This document shows, piece by piece, positions 42,930-54,699 of a DNA stretch of 64,000 bases. The position numbers were made by a program, and so were the translations under genes. The DNA lies in contig CM059579.1 in NCBI GenBank assembly GCA_030386875.1, positions 91,020,253-91,084,252 on the forward strand. Reading direction: 5' to 3'. Origin of the DNA: Morinoia aosen (Eukaryota; Arthropoda; Malacostraca; Amphipoda; Talitridae). Positions within the stretch are counted from its first letter, which is position 1; every line of letters starts with the position of its first letter. A model generated the notes under the pieces. That model searched no databases. It had not been told where the DNA came from and worked only from the letters and a program-made list of their open reading frames with translations.

Positions 42930-43520
42930 CTAAGCAGTTCTGGTTCCCCATAGGAGGATAGAACTTTTATCCTTGGCAATTACTACTTTCAAAGGGAGAA
43001 AATGTGAGGTCCCTAGCTGAGAGTTAGGTAGGTCTTCTTTTTCTTGAAATAAGTTTTTGATTTTGTTAATGACCATCTTTTCTCGGTTCTCTGCTATCCT
43101 GTTTTTCAACACCTTTTTCTTTTCAACTTTAATCTTGCTTCATAGCCTTCCCTCTTAACTTGCTGTTCCTATGCGCAAGAGATCCATACATACCTACGCA
43201 CATACATACACCTAACACGTAAACATACACAAATACATTTCTATGCATCGAGGCAATCACAATATATGCGCGTTCTATGAAAATGCTGTGCGATGTTCTG
43301 AAATATGGGATAATGAGCTAAGGAAGATTCGCGACAACTCTTTCAGTATGTGTTGCTGCTTACAATTTCTAATGAAATATTGCTGTTCCTATGCGCAAGA
43401 GATCCTGTGTGGGAATGCACTTTGTGCCTAGATTCAGAGTTCTTTTAAAGGAATCCTAAGTGGTGCCTTCATCCTTCCTCTCTTTGCTGTTATTCGGGAG
43501 GCTTAAACTAACATTTATAT
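42930..43520 (-). repeat. Repeat X, copy D
   Basis: On the minus strand GTTAGTTTAAGCCTCCC, then AAGAGAGGAAGGATGAAGG, a nested insert, then AAAAACAGGATAGCAGAGAA, TTATTTCAAGAAAAAGAAGA and ACCTAACTCTCAGC, in family order. Confidence 0.75.
43186..43379 (-). mobile_element. 194-bp insertion with 26-bp target duplication
   Basis: Perfect 26-bp direct repeats at 43160-43185 and 43380-43405 flank it (core CCTATGCGCAAGAGATCC). On the minus strand the insert ends in a TATGTATGTG/GTATGTAT tail, as LINE-C does. This is target-primed retrotransposition of a short or 5'-truncated element inside repeat X. The family of the body is unknown. Confidence 0.8.
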
Positions 43521-46500
43521 CTAAGAAGAATCATTTATATCTAATTTATATCTAATGAAACTGAACCAGTTCAGGTAAATTCGTCTATTTTTATTCCAAA
43601 CTACAAATTCTTGCTTGGGCCCTGAAACCTGATTTGTGTTTACGTGAACTTTTACTAATTTAGTGAAAGTGATATTTGAGTACTCAATTTAAGCTAACTT
43701 TTATCATGTGAATTACTGCAACAATGTAATTCATTACACATATTCTACTACCGAAACATGATACGAATACGAAGATATTCGTAACAAAAGATTAGAATAT
43801 ATGACAAATTCACATTTACTAATATTAACACGAACAACATCTTACGCTAAATTAAGTACCACAGTACCCTGTTTCGATCTGCATCGTGTAGGTGTATTGA
43901 ATGAATTAATTTTTGTACTTGTTAGAACCACGAAAACCAAAACGGTTATGAATTAAGGGTTAAAATTTGAAACTCACCCAAGTTACGGAACCTAGACGTC
44001 CCCTAATCGTAATTAAACATTACGAATGCTTGCATCGTGCGCCTTATATGTTGCACTAATTTTACTACAGCTTCACAGGCAGAGAAGTACTCAAGCTCTC
44101 TGCACTATTCAAACTAGACGCAGGCACAACTCGAATTCAGAGATGAACTTGAATAAAAAGAATTCATCTAATTCATCTATAGAAGGACTCGTCAATTTAT
44201 ATGCACTGCAATAAAAATTCGCACAATAATTGAGGCGTACGAAAATCTACATCTCAAAGTACCAAGTTGATTATTTTGCGTACAAGTAACTTACGCGCCT
44301 GAACAGCACACCATATTCTCAAAGAAAAGAGTGAAATCAGTAACGCCGTAACTGCATTCAAGTGCTCATTTGAGGCGCAATATTCTGGTCAAGTTCATAC
44401 TATCCTCTCTGTGCTCACACAAGGGCATACAGAACTTAACCTATTTTACTCCATTATTTGTAAATGAGATATCCTAAATTTGATTCTCAGCGAGAGAAAA
44501 CAGAATTTTCTAGTGGTACATTCACGTTAAGTACGTTATAACCTAAATGATTCGCAGCAAGAGAAATAGAATTTATCTAGTAGTACATGACAATGTACTC
44601 CTGCGATTAAAATAATATCAAGTGTATGTCTATAATGATCGAATTTACATTTCACAAATTCCATCATCCTAATGTTGAGATAATTTAATGTATCAAGACG
44701 TTCTTTTCATGAAGGAATATTTTGATGGGAATGAAGTATAATTATTTAAATCGTAAAAATGAAAATTTATATGTGACGTGTAAATTCAAATTTTTAAATG
44801 AGAAATTACTATATATTCACGTTACTATCTTTCATATCTTTAAATATTTCAGCAAATCTAAAGTATTAAGCATCATATTCTTAGTTGAAATTCTACACGC
44901 CAGTTTCTTAATACCACAGCAAGGCTGCTGCTGTGCGAAACAGAGTGCTACAGAGGTAGTCATTAATCTTTGAAATGCAGTAATGTAGAGCGATACTGAA
45001 TTGCAAGAGAGCGAGGGCGTTGAGTCACTGAAAGGTAGCAAGCCAGGCCGAGGTTGTTTTCAAATAGTAAGCTTAAATGCATCCGGGCTCGGGCTCATGC
45101 CTGCTATTACACAGCCAGCGGCCTCAAGTCCTGAACCTTCCTCTTCATTACATCTGAACAGTCATTTATTCAAGCAAAAAAATTCACAATAACATGGTGA
45201 ATTCATGGTAAAATTATGCATTGTAATTGTAATTAGACACAAACATCAAAAATGAAATACTATGAAACATTCTTTGCATGAGCACGTTTACCATACACTA
45301 TTTAATATATATATAATTTTTGACCAGGGAAGCATAATCTCAATCGTACTAATATTATTCTGATTAAATGAAATTTTTACCTCTAAAATGAATTTTTGAA
45401 TAAGATTGTATTTCAAGTAGATATTTTATTGAATGTAAATTTTCAATTATTATTTGAATTTTTTTTATAGTGTCATTTGGAATATAGAAATTTGAATTCA
45501 AATTTAGATGTCACCAGTTAAATATTCAACATAAATTGTGAAATTTGAGGAGTCTAATGCAATCGTTGTTGTCTGCGCAGTCGAAAAACAAAATTGGTCT
45601 AGAGTTGGTTGCACGGTAGAATGATAAAATGTTACCGCGTCATATCCTAATTCTCACATAATCAAATCATTGAAGTGCAGTTATTCCACGTTATAATTAT
45701 TTGAATGATTTGTGATGTAAAATTGGCATTTAGTAATTGAATGTTTTCAGATCAAAAATTACATTTAGGTTATCAGATCCAGCCTAATCCAACGGTTTAA
45801 CATATTAAAAGAGTTCACTCGTAATGATCAATGCACATCTATTAATGGTTGACACATGAAATAAATTTTAATTGGCTATCAAAACAACAAGGTTCACGGT
45901 AAATGGGAAATTTTAAATGCATTGTAAATAATAGGTTCACAGTAATGAATTAGAATTTTAGCATACACATACAGGAAATATTAGATTACACAAATATCCC
46001 AACGTACATCCTAAATTTCGAGTTATGTAACGGGTTCAGTTTGAGATGCGTTATCGAATCTGTTAGAGATTAAAATATTCAATTTTATTTTGGTGTGGCT
46101 CGAGCTTTAATTATTTATTTCGAAGGGAGTGAGCAAGGGAAATTTACCTCTTATTGCAAAGAATAAGAGTCAAAATCCGTCACCGCTAGCCGCCATTTGT
46201 TATGGAGCTATTTTTTTCTGTTGTTCACTTTCTTTCTCATCGTCGTTTCAGTCATTTTTGCTCTCTTTTGATAGTCGTGATTAAGATCACAATTCTTTTA
46301 TTTTAATTAGCAAAGAACTATCGAGACGTTTCTGTGTCTGTATTATAGTTAATGAGCATATAAATGACAAATAAATTTAAATGGTAGCGTGATGAAATAT
46401 ATCTCCAACAGCTTCGACAACTTTTCTCCCATATAACGGGAAATTTATAAGGCGTTGACATCAATCATTTATTTCCTAATCTCTACATATGGAAAATGAC

Positions 46501-46607
46501 ACATTTAACGGAAAGAATTTAACGCACCTAATTTTACAATACAAATAATACTCCTATATAAACCTATGCACAGGGAGGATCAGTACGAACATGCTAAATG
46601 GGAATAT

Positions 46608-48313
46608 TGTGGTGATCCCAGCGGCAAGCCGCGGACCTCCACAAGACCTGAGAAAAGCTGCCTCCAGACTACAACCGCATCCGTTCCAGAGCACCTCCGG
46701 ACCCGAAGCGCCTAGTAAACCAAACACGGGACCTGAGAGAAGCCGCCTCGCGACTATGAGAAAAGGTGCCCGTAAGCTACAACGGCTTCCTGCCTCCAGC
46801 ACCACAGGCCCACAAACTCGCGACCAATCAGGACTCACGCCCGGACTCAAGGCTTGCACTCGAGGCCTACATAAGGCGACCCCAACAAGGCTCGCTCTCG
46901 CTCAAGCCCTCGTCCTCGTTCAAGTCACATCTCCAGCACCAGCCTCGTGTTCCTGCATCTAGCTTCCGAGATCGACTTTGTCTCTCGCGTACCTGTACCA
47001 AGCTCCGGAGACCGGCCCTGCCTATCAACGCCCCAAGGTGTTGCAAGGTCTTAAACCTAGTAGCGTCTTGACGCTTCAAGGTGTTTCAAAGCCTTAAAAA
47101 AATCACGTTGCAACGCCCCGCGCCGGCGTCGTCGGCCAAGCCGCTCTACGACATCTCTCGCCCGCTCCGGCCGGCTAGCCTCGCCGCAGCTACTTACCAG
47201 CTACAACGGTGAACCGCGTGGCGGCTGGGCCCGACCCAGCTGACTAGCCTCGTCTCGGCGCCCCGCTAGCACCAGCTGACCTGTTCGTAACGGTCGCACG
47301 ACGTAGCACCAATCATCACGTCTCGCCGCTGCGTTCGTAAGTAGCGTCCTCGCGGACGTTACCCGCAATTGGTGCTTGTTTCATTCATTACGTAATTCTC
47401 GCATAGTATTGTATTTCAATCATCACGTATTAGTGCTATTCTCGCATAGGATTGTGTTTCAATCATTACGTAATTTATGTCATTTTCGAATAGGATTGTA
47501 TTTCAATCATCACATATTAGTACTATTCTCGCATAGGATTGTGTTTCAATCATTACGTCATTCCCGAATAGGATTGTGCTTCTATCATCACGTATTTGTG
47601 CTATTCTCGCATAGGATTGTGTTTCAATCATTACGTCATTCCCGAATAGGATTGTGCTTCAATCATCACGTATTTGTGCTATTCTCGCCTAGGATTGTGT
47701 TCAATCATTACGTCATTCCCGAATAGGATTGTGCTTCTACCATCACGTATTTGTGCTATTCTCGCATAGGATTGTGTTTCAATCATTACGTCATTCCCGA
47801 ATAGGATTGTGCTTCAATCATCACGTATTTGTGCTATTCTCGCCTAGGTTTGTGTTTCAATCATTACGTCATTCCTGAATAGGATTGTGCTTCAATCATC
47901 ACGTATTTGTGCTATTCTCGCATAGGATTGTGTTTCAATTTATGTCATTCTCGAATAGGATTGTACTTCAATCACCACATATTTGTACTATTCTCACATA
48001 GGATTGTGTTTCAATCATTACGTACTTCTCGAATAGTATTGTATTTCAACCATCACGTATTAGTGCTGTGTTCCAATCATTACGTAATTTACGAGTAACG
48101 AACAGTGCTCATAGTAGTCACCAAGGGCCCTGTGTAATGGTCCGTGTTCCGTGTACCTAACAGTCACCAATATAATTACCGTGTTACCCCCGTGTTGTCC
48201 ATATCCTGCCGAATACGGTTGTACCTCAGGCACTCGCTTCGGGCTATCCTATCACGAAAAAGATAGCTCAAAGTCTGCCCGAAGCGTGTTGCAGCCTGGG
48301 GGAGAACACTACA
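46608..48313 (+). repeat. 5' LTR of Gypsy element
   Basis: 1,706 bp, TG..CA ends. The 3' two-fifths (about 47376-48080) is a degenerate array of a 78-bp double unit built from AATCATTACGTCATTCC and AATCATCACGTATTTGTGC halves, each followed by an AATAGGATTGTG or CATAGGATTGTG block. A possible primer-binding site, TGGTTGACCCC, starts two bases after the LTR. I did not identify its tRNA. Confidence 0.92.
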
Positions 48314-48352
48314 CTGGTTGACCCCAGAGGTATTCGGCAGGCAATAGGAGGC

Positions 48353-49171
48353 ATGGCTGGGAAAGATATCCGGTTGCCCGCATTCAGCGGAGATGTGAAA
48401 TGATGGTTACTGCATTGCGACGTGCTCCTCGCACAAGTACCAAATCTGGACGACGGCGCAAAGTTCGGAGCGTTACTAGGAGGACTCCCAACACACATCG
48501 TATCCGAGATCCAAGAAATACTCCTGAACCCACCGGCAAACGACAAATACGACGCATTAAAAGCCGCATTAACGCACCGTTTCGTGCGACACGACGAGGA
48601 AGCAAACTACGACACCATCGTCAAAACTACCATGGGAGACAATACGCCATCAGAATTGCTCCTCGAAATGAAACGACTGAACAGCTGCAGGCAAGCACCC
48701 CTACCACCGTCCGTCATCCGTTCCATGCACCTCGCAAAGCTACCAATCACAGCACAACCGCTGATCGAGGCACTAGGCAGGGGAAAAACGGACGAAGAAT
48801 ACAGAGTAATCGCAGATCAGATCATAGCAAGGCAAACCGCTTGCCAAACTGCCATGAGTGAACCCATCGCCGTAACTGCCATCAAACAACCACCATCTCT
48901 TACCGTCTCAAGAGCGGAATTTGACAAAGCCCTACAGGAAATAGCAGAACTCAAGAAAATGCTGGCAAACGCTTTACGCCCACATGAAAACAAGAAGCAA
49001 GCAGAAGATTGGCGAAACCAAACCCCAGGACCTAGGTACGGAAACAGAAGCAATACAAGAATCAAGCAGGACCAAGCAATCTGCTATTACCACCAAACTT
49101 TCGGTAACCGAGCAAGAAACTGTACCCAACCTTGCAGTTTCGCGGGAAACGACGACCGCGGAGAATGGTAA
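48353..49171 (+). CDS. Gypsy gag with one nonsense codon
   Basis: The frame from the ATG at 48353 starts [16 protein letters not shown], which fits the usual Gag N-terminus. A TGA at 48401-48403 (codon 17) follows where this family normally has a second Trp before the helix-rich region. The frame then runs open as [18 protein letters not shown] to the stop at 49169-49171. The capsid-like part has the [11 protein letters not shown] block. The C-terminus has one zinc finger [14 protein letters not shown] with a further PC, the C..H..C..C arrangement of CsRn1-like elements. It overlaps pol by 40 nt. Confidence 0.85.
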
Positions 49172-52100
49172 ACGCCCCAGTCTCCGCACAGACAAAAAAA
49201 GGCGAGCTAATGTACGTCACAGACACCGGCAACGTACGATACCTCATCGACACCGGTTCAGCCGTCAGCCTAGTACCAGCTAAAAAGAAACACACGCTCA
49301 AACCCCCGTCCTACGACTTACTCGCCGCCAACAACACCCCCATAGCTTCTTACGGGACGACTGAGCGCATCATCCTGCTCAACCCCCTATGGCCCGTAAG
49401 TTGGAACTTCATAGAAGCGGACGTGGGACAACCGATCATTGGCATGGATTTCCTCGCCGCACACCAGCTAAGCGTCGACACCGCAAACGCAAGCCTATAC
49501 GCCCAAACTTCCGGAACCAAAGTACCCTGCAAACGTGTCGTTTCAAGAAGCCAACGAGTGCACAGGATCGAACACCAAACCGCCCCGGAATTCAACACAT
49601 TGTACGAGGAATACCCCGGAATACTACCGACCTCCCAACACATCCGGCACACACAAAAGAAAATCGACGTAGAACACCACATCGAAACAACCGGACCCCC
49701 AGTATATGCACGACCAAGGAGACTGTCTCCGGAAAAATTGGAAGCGGCGCGACAAGAATTCAAGGAAATGCTGGAACATGGCATCATCAGGCCGTCGAAG
49801 AGCGCCTGGGCATCACCCATGCACATGGTACCAAAGGCAGCCGAACCCGGGGCATGGAGAATCTGCGGAGACTACAGACGACTGAACGCAAGCTCCAAAC
49901 CTGACCGTTACCCAATACCACACTGTCAAGACTTCCATTACAAACTGCATAACAAAAAAATCTTCTCCAAAATCGACCTCGTCAAAGCCTATCACCAAAT
50001 ACCCGTCAAAAACGAGGACATCCAGAAAACGGCCATCACCACACCATTTGGGCTGTACGAATACACCGTGATGTCATTCGGGCTGCGGAACGCAGCCCAA
50101 ACGTTCCAACGATACATCGACGCGGTAACAAGAGACATGGACTTCGTAACGGCATACATCGACGACATACTGATAGCGTCCGCAAACGCAGAGGAGCACC
50201 AAAAACACCTCCGACAACTCTTCCAACGGCTACAAGGAGAAGGACAGCGCGTGCACCCCGCCAAGTGCATTTTCGGAGTGCCCGAGCTAGACTTTCTCGG
50301 ACACAGAGTGTCAGCCGGCGGAATCTCACCATTCCCTCAGAAAATAGAGGAAATATGCAGTTTTCCCCAACCAGCAACAGTAAAAAAGCTACGACAATTC
50401 CTAGGAATAGTCAACTATTACCACCGATTCCTCCCAGCCGCAGCAGAAAAGATGCAAGCTCTGACCGGATTGACAAAAGGATACTCCAAAAACTCGAAGA
50501 AAATTATCAACTGGACAACAGAACTAGACGCAGCGTTCACTAGCCTAAAACGCGAGATCTCGCAACTCACCTTGCTAGCGCACCCCGCTCCAGAAGGCAA
50601 AAGCACCTTAATCACAGACGCATCAGGAACCGCAGTCGGCGCCGTACTACAACAGAAAGTCGGGCAAGAACAGCGCCCCGTAGCATTTTTCTCCAAAAAA
50701 CTAGACGACACCCAACGTAAATACAGCACCTACGACCGCGAACTAATGGCGATATTCCTCGCAGTGAAACACTTCGAGCATTTTTTGGAAGGCCGAAGCT
50801 TCGAAATCAGGACAGACCATAAACCGCTCTGTTTTGCCCTGCAAAAAGCCACGGAAGGCAACAGCCCCCGGGTAGCAAGACAGCTCTCCTACCTCTCACA
50901 GTTCGACTGCGAAATCAAGCACATCAGCGGCGACAACAACACGGTCGCAGACGCGCTATCACGTCTGGTGTCAACAATAATACCTAAAGGACCCGCGATC
51001 AATTACGACAAAATAATGACCGAACAAAACAGAGACGCAGAATTAGAAGAACTGCTGCACCCAGCATCAAAGAACGCGCTCAAACTACGCCCCATAATCA
51101 GACAGACCGGTAAACCACCCCTCTGGTGCGACGTGTCAACAGGCCTACGGAGGCCATACATCCCGGAATGCTGCAGAAAGAACGTATTTCAGCATTTCCA
51201 CGGGGCGAGTCATCCCGGCATACAAGCAACAAGGGACCTCTTGAGGCAGCGAGTAATCTGGCCCGGACTCAACAAAGACGTCGGCAAGTGGACACGCGAG
51301 TGCATTCCATGCCAGACAAGCAAAATAATAAGGCACACCAAATGCCCGCCCGGGAAGATGCCGGTACCCAAGGAACGGTTCCAGACGATACACATCGATA
51401 TCGTCGGACCACTACCCGTGTCACAAAACAAACGGTACCTGCTGACGTGCATTGACCGCTTCACCAGATGGTGCACCGCTACCCCAATGGCCGATTGTAC
51501 GGCAGAAACAACAGCACGGGCATTCCTAAAAGACTGGGTAGCATCATTCGGCGCTCCAACAACAATCATCACGGACCAAGGCGTCCAGTTCGAGTCTAAC
51601 TTATGGAAAAACTTGCTGACGGCGCTGGGCGCTGAGAGACAGCGAACGACAGCGTACCACCCGCAGAGCAACGGACTGGTGGAGAGGATGCACAGAAGAT
51701 TGAAGGAGGCGTTAAAAGCTACGGTCACTGACGCAGACTGGACAGACGCACTACCCCTCATACTGCTTAACATCCGAGCCACGCCACACACGGACGCAAA
51801 CATCTCCCCCGCCGAAATGGTATACGGACAAACATTGCGCCTCGCAGGAGAGCTACCCGAGAAAGAAAAAGGAGACCGGCCCGCCAGAGAATTTCTACAA
51901 TGCCTAAAAAAACGAGTGACAAACCTGCAGCCAATACTGCCACGACAACAGGGACCCCAAAAAGCCAATGTCCCGAGCGCTCTATACAAGGCGACCAACG
52001 TCTTCGTGAAACACGGGGGGCACAGAAGACCCTTACAGAAACCCTACGCAGGTCCCTTTCCCGTGCTCCAAAGGACACCAAACTACATCACCGTAGATAT

Positions 52101-52323
52101 ACAAGGAAAAAAAGCTAACATCGCGACGGAAAGGGTCAAAGCAGCGTACCTACCCACCATCGAGGATAAACCTCAACAACAGGCTAAGGCACCGAGAGCA
52201 ACAAACTACGCAGTATACGAGGGAGTTCCGTTCCCTGGAACAGACACAGCAATCCCTGAAACAGCAAAACAGGCAGTATTCACTAAATACGGCAGAGAAA
52301 GCAGACCACCAGTGAGGTACTAA
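49132..52323 (+). CDS. Gypsy pol polyprotein (PR-RT-RNase H-IN), open
   Basis: 1,063 codons in the -1 frame relative to gag. Protease has [12 protein letters not shown] (Asp40). Reverse transcriptase has [36 protein letters not shown] and AYIDDILIA (Asp344-Asp345). RNase H has [14 protein letters not shown] (Asp496), YDRELMAI and RTDHKPL. Integrase has an H-H-C-C finger ([10 protein letters not shown], about 690-735), then a core with [19 protein letters not shown] and NGLVERMHR for the D-D-E triad. The C-terminus has no chromodomain that I can recognise. There are no stops or frameshifts. It is expressed by ribosomal frameshifting. Confidence 0.95.
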   Translation: MQFRGKRRPRRMVNAPVSAQTKKGELMYVTDTGNVRYLIDTGSAVSLVPAKKKHTLKPPSYDLLAANNTPIASYGTTERIILLNPLWPVSWNFIEADVGQPIIGMDFLAAHQLSVDTANASLYAQTSGTKVPCKRVVSRSQRVHRIEHQTAPEFNTLYEEYPGILPTSQHIRHTQKKIDVEHHIETTGPPVYARPRRLSPEKLEAARQEFKEMLEHGIIRPSKSAWASPMHMVPKAAEPGAWRICGDYRRLNASSKPDRYPIPHCQDFHYKLHNKKIFSKIDLVKAYHQIPVKNEDIQKTAITTPFGLYEYTVMSFGLRNAAQTFQRYIDAVTRDMDFVTAYIDDILIASANAEEHQKHLRQLFQRLQGEGQRVHPAKCIFGVPELDFLGHRVSAGGISPFPQKIEEICSFPQPATVKKLRQFLGIVNYYHRFLPAAAEKMQALTGLTKGYSKNSKKIINWTTELDAAFTSLKREISQLTLLAHPAPEGKSTLITDASGTAVGAVLQQKVGQEQRPVAFFSKKLDDTQRKYSTYDRELMAIFLAVKHFEHFLEGRSFEIRTDHKPLCFALQKATEGNSPRVARQLSYLSQFDCEIKHISGDNNTVADALSRLVSTIIPKGPAINYDKIMTEQNRDAELEELLHPASKNALKLRPIIRQTGKPPLWCDVSTGLRRPYIPECCRKNVFQHFHGASHPGIQATRDLLRQRVIWPGLNKDVGKWTRECIPCQTSKIIRHTKCPPGKMPVPKERFQTIHIDIVGPLPVSQNKRYLLTCIDRFTRWCTATPMADCTAETTARAFLKDWVASFGAPTTIITDQGVQFESNLWKNLLTALGAERQRTTAYHPQSNGLVERMHRRLKEALKATVTDADWTDALPLILLNIRATPHTDANISPAEMVYGQTLRLAGELPEKEKGDRPAREFLQCLKKRVTNLQPILPRQQGPQKANVPSALYKATNVFVKHGGHRRPLQKPYAGPFPVLQRTPNYITVDIQGKKANIATERVKAAYLPTIEDKPQQQAKAPRATNYAVYEGVPFPGTDTAIPETAKQAVFTKYGRESRPPVRY
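49144..49187 (+). promoter_or_regulatory. -1 ribosomal frameshift signal at gag/pol overlap
   Basis: Slippery heptamer GGGAAAC (49144-49150) sits in the correct register (gag codons GGA AAC). A 7-nt spacer follows, then a stem of GCGGAGA (49158-49164) with TCTCCGC (49181-49187) and a 16-nt loop. After slippage the pol frame continues as GKRRPRR. The gag stop lies in the loop. Confidence 0.75.
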
Positions 52324-52366
52324 GTGTTTTAAAAGAAAAAAAAAAAAAAAACAGGAGAGGGACACC

Positions 52367-54151
52367 TGTGGTGATCCCAGCGGCAAGCCGCGGACCTCCA
52401 CAAGACCTGAGAAAAGCTGCCTCCAGACTACAACCGCATCCGTTCCAGAGCACCTCCGGACCCGAAGCGCCTAGTCAACCAAACACGGGACCTGAGAGAA
52501 GCCGCCTCGCGACTATGAGAAAAGGTGCCCGTAAGCTACAACGGCTTCCTGCCTCCAGCACCACAGGCCCACAAACTCGCGACCAATCAGGACTCACGCC
52601 CGGACTCAAGGCTTGCACTCGAGGCCTACATAAGGCGACCCCAACAAGGCTCGCTCTCACTCAAGCCCTCGTCCTCGTTCAAGTCACATCTCCAGCACCA
52701 GCCTCGTGTTCCTGCATCTAGCTTCCGAGATCGACTTTGTCTCTCGCGTACCTGCACCAAGCTCCGGAGACCGGCCCTGCCTATCTACGCCCCAAGGTGT
52801 TGCAAGGTCTTAAACCTAGTAGCGTCTTGACGCTTCAAGGTGTTTCAAAGCCTTAAAAAAGTCACGTTGCAACGCCCCGCGCCGGCGTCGTCGGCCAAGC
52901 CGCTCTACGACATCTCTCGCCCGCTCCGGCCGGCTAGCCTCGCCGCAGCTACTTACCAGCTACAACGGTGAACCGCGTGGCGGCTGGGCCCGACCCAGCT
53001 GACTAGCCTCGTCTCGGCGCCCCGCTAGCACCAGCTGACCTGTTCGTAACGGTCGCACGACGTAGCACCAATCATCACGTCTCGCCGCTGCGTTCGAAAG
53101 TAGCGTCCTCGCGGACGTTACCCGCTATTGGTGCTTGTTCCATTCATTACGTAATTCTCGCATAGTATTGTATTTCAATCATCACGTATTAGTGCTATTC
53201 TCGCATAGGATTGTGTTTCAATCATTACGTCATTCCCGAATAGGATTGTGCTTCAATCATCACGTAGTTGTGCTATTCGCGCATAGGATTGTGTTTCAAT
53301 CATTACGTAATTTATGTCATTTTCGAATAGGATTGTATTTCAATCATAACATATTAGTACTATTCTCGCATAGGATTGTGTTTCAATCATTACGTCATTC
53401 CCGAATAGGATTGTGCTTCTATCATCACGTATTTGTGCTATTCTCGCATAGGATTGTGTTTCAATCATTACGTCATTCCCGAATAGGATTGTGCTTCAAT
53501 CATCACGTATTTGTGCTATTCTCGCCTAGGATTGTGTTTCAATCATTACGTCATTCCCGAATAGGATTGTGCTTCTACCATCACGTATTTGTGCTATTCT
53601 CGCATAGGACTGTGTTTCAATCATTACGTCATTCCCGAATAGGATTGTGCTTCAATCATCACGTATTTGTGCTATTCTCGCCTAGGATTGTGTTTCAATC
53701 ATTACGTCATTCCCGAATAGGATTGTGCTTCAATCATCACGTATTTGTGCTATTCTCGCATAGGATTGTGTTTCAATTTATGTCATTCTCGAATAGGATT
53801 GTACTTCAATCACCACATATTTGTACTATTCTCACATAGGATTGTGTTTCAATCATTACGTACTTCTCGAATAGTATTGTATTTCAACCATCACGTATTA
53901 GTGCTGTGTTCCAATCATTACGTAATTTACGAGTAACGAACAGTGCTCATAGTAGTCACCAAGGGCCCTGTGTAATGGTCCGTGTTCCGTGTACCTAACA
54001 GTCACCAATATAATTACCGTGTTACCCCCGTGTTGTCCATATCCTGCCGAATACGGTTGTACCTCAGGCACTCGCTTCGGGCTATCCTATCACGAAAAAG
54101 ATAGCTCAAAGTCTGCCCGAAGCGTGTTGCAGCCTGGGGGAGAACACTACA
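52367..54151 (+). repeat. 3' LTR of Gypsy element
   Basis: 1,785 bp. It matches the 5' LTR except for scattered substitutions and one additional ~78-bp repeat unit near 53222-53300, which accounts for its 79-bp greater length. The 234-codon frame through its repeat region is open only because 78 is divisible by three. Confidence 0.92.
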
Positions 54152-54699
54152 ATATGCACAGAATAGAACTCATCTTAGTTGCTATTGACTCCAGGATGAT
54201 GACTAACGAGTGCTCCGTGACTGCTTAGATTTACGTTAAAGAGATGTACGTAATTTACACTGGTTTACATTATAAAGCAAAGACAAAAACCGAGCCCGAA
54301 GGCTGGTTAACCTATGGATAGCAGCTTCTCTCTGTGGCAGCTCGGTGTTCTATGATGACGATCTGATCCCTCCTAACTCTAGGTCTTCCCTTAAATAAGG
54401 ACAATATCCATTAAATTTGCCGCAGCTTATTGAGTCATCTAACAGTAATGACATGCAGCTACAGTTTTCGATGGTGGCTCTGGCCATGCTGTCGTCAGGC
54501 CAGCCGCTGTTGCCACCCGGAGTATGCTGAGCTTGCAGTCCTGAAAGTTAACGTCGTTCTTGAAGTCGATGCGAAGTTGTAGAAATGAGTAACCGCCAGC
54601 GGCCCCGACATTCCTCAGGCTGATTCGAATCGTTTCGAATTATTGAGGCGTCCCTCCTTTCGAAAGATCGTTACGTCGTGGTAGATCACGACACAGAGC

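Larger units (their letters stand above)
42849..43654. other. Spacer between the palindrome arms
   Basis: 806 bp with no partner in the other arm. Most of it is repeat X copy D (minus) with a small nested insertion. There is no transposase or other gene. Confidence 0.85.
46608..54151 (+). mobile_element. Gypsy/Ty3 LTR retrotransposon, complete
   Basis: Two LTRs (46608-48313 and 52367-54151), both starting TGTGGTGATCC and ending AACACTACA, enclose gag and pol. A purine-rich tract (ACAGGAGAGGGACACC) lies before the 3' LTR. The flanking ATAT (46604-46607 and 54152-54155) is a 4-bp target duplication. The left palindrome arm carries the empty site with a single ATAT. The LTRs are nearly identical, so insertion was recent. 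The Gag zinc finger type suggests a CsRn1-like clade (inference). No envelope ORF is present. Confidence 0.95.

Noticed and set aside
40232..44973. 84-codon ORF conserved between the two palindrome arms
   Set aside because: Conservation is explained by overall arm identity, and the changes include non-synonymous ones. No domain or start context supports it.
53135..53839. 234-codon frame with repeated FQSLRHSRIGL segments
   Set aside because: Lies in the LTR minisatellite, whose 78-bp period keeps a frame open. The same region in the 5' LTR is frame-broken.
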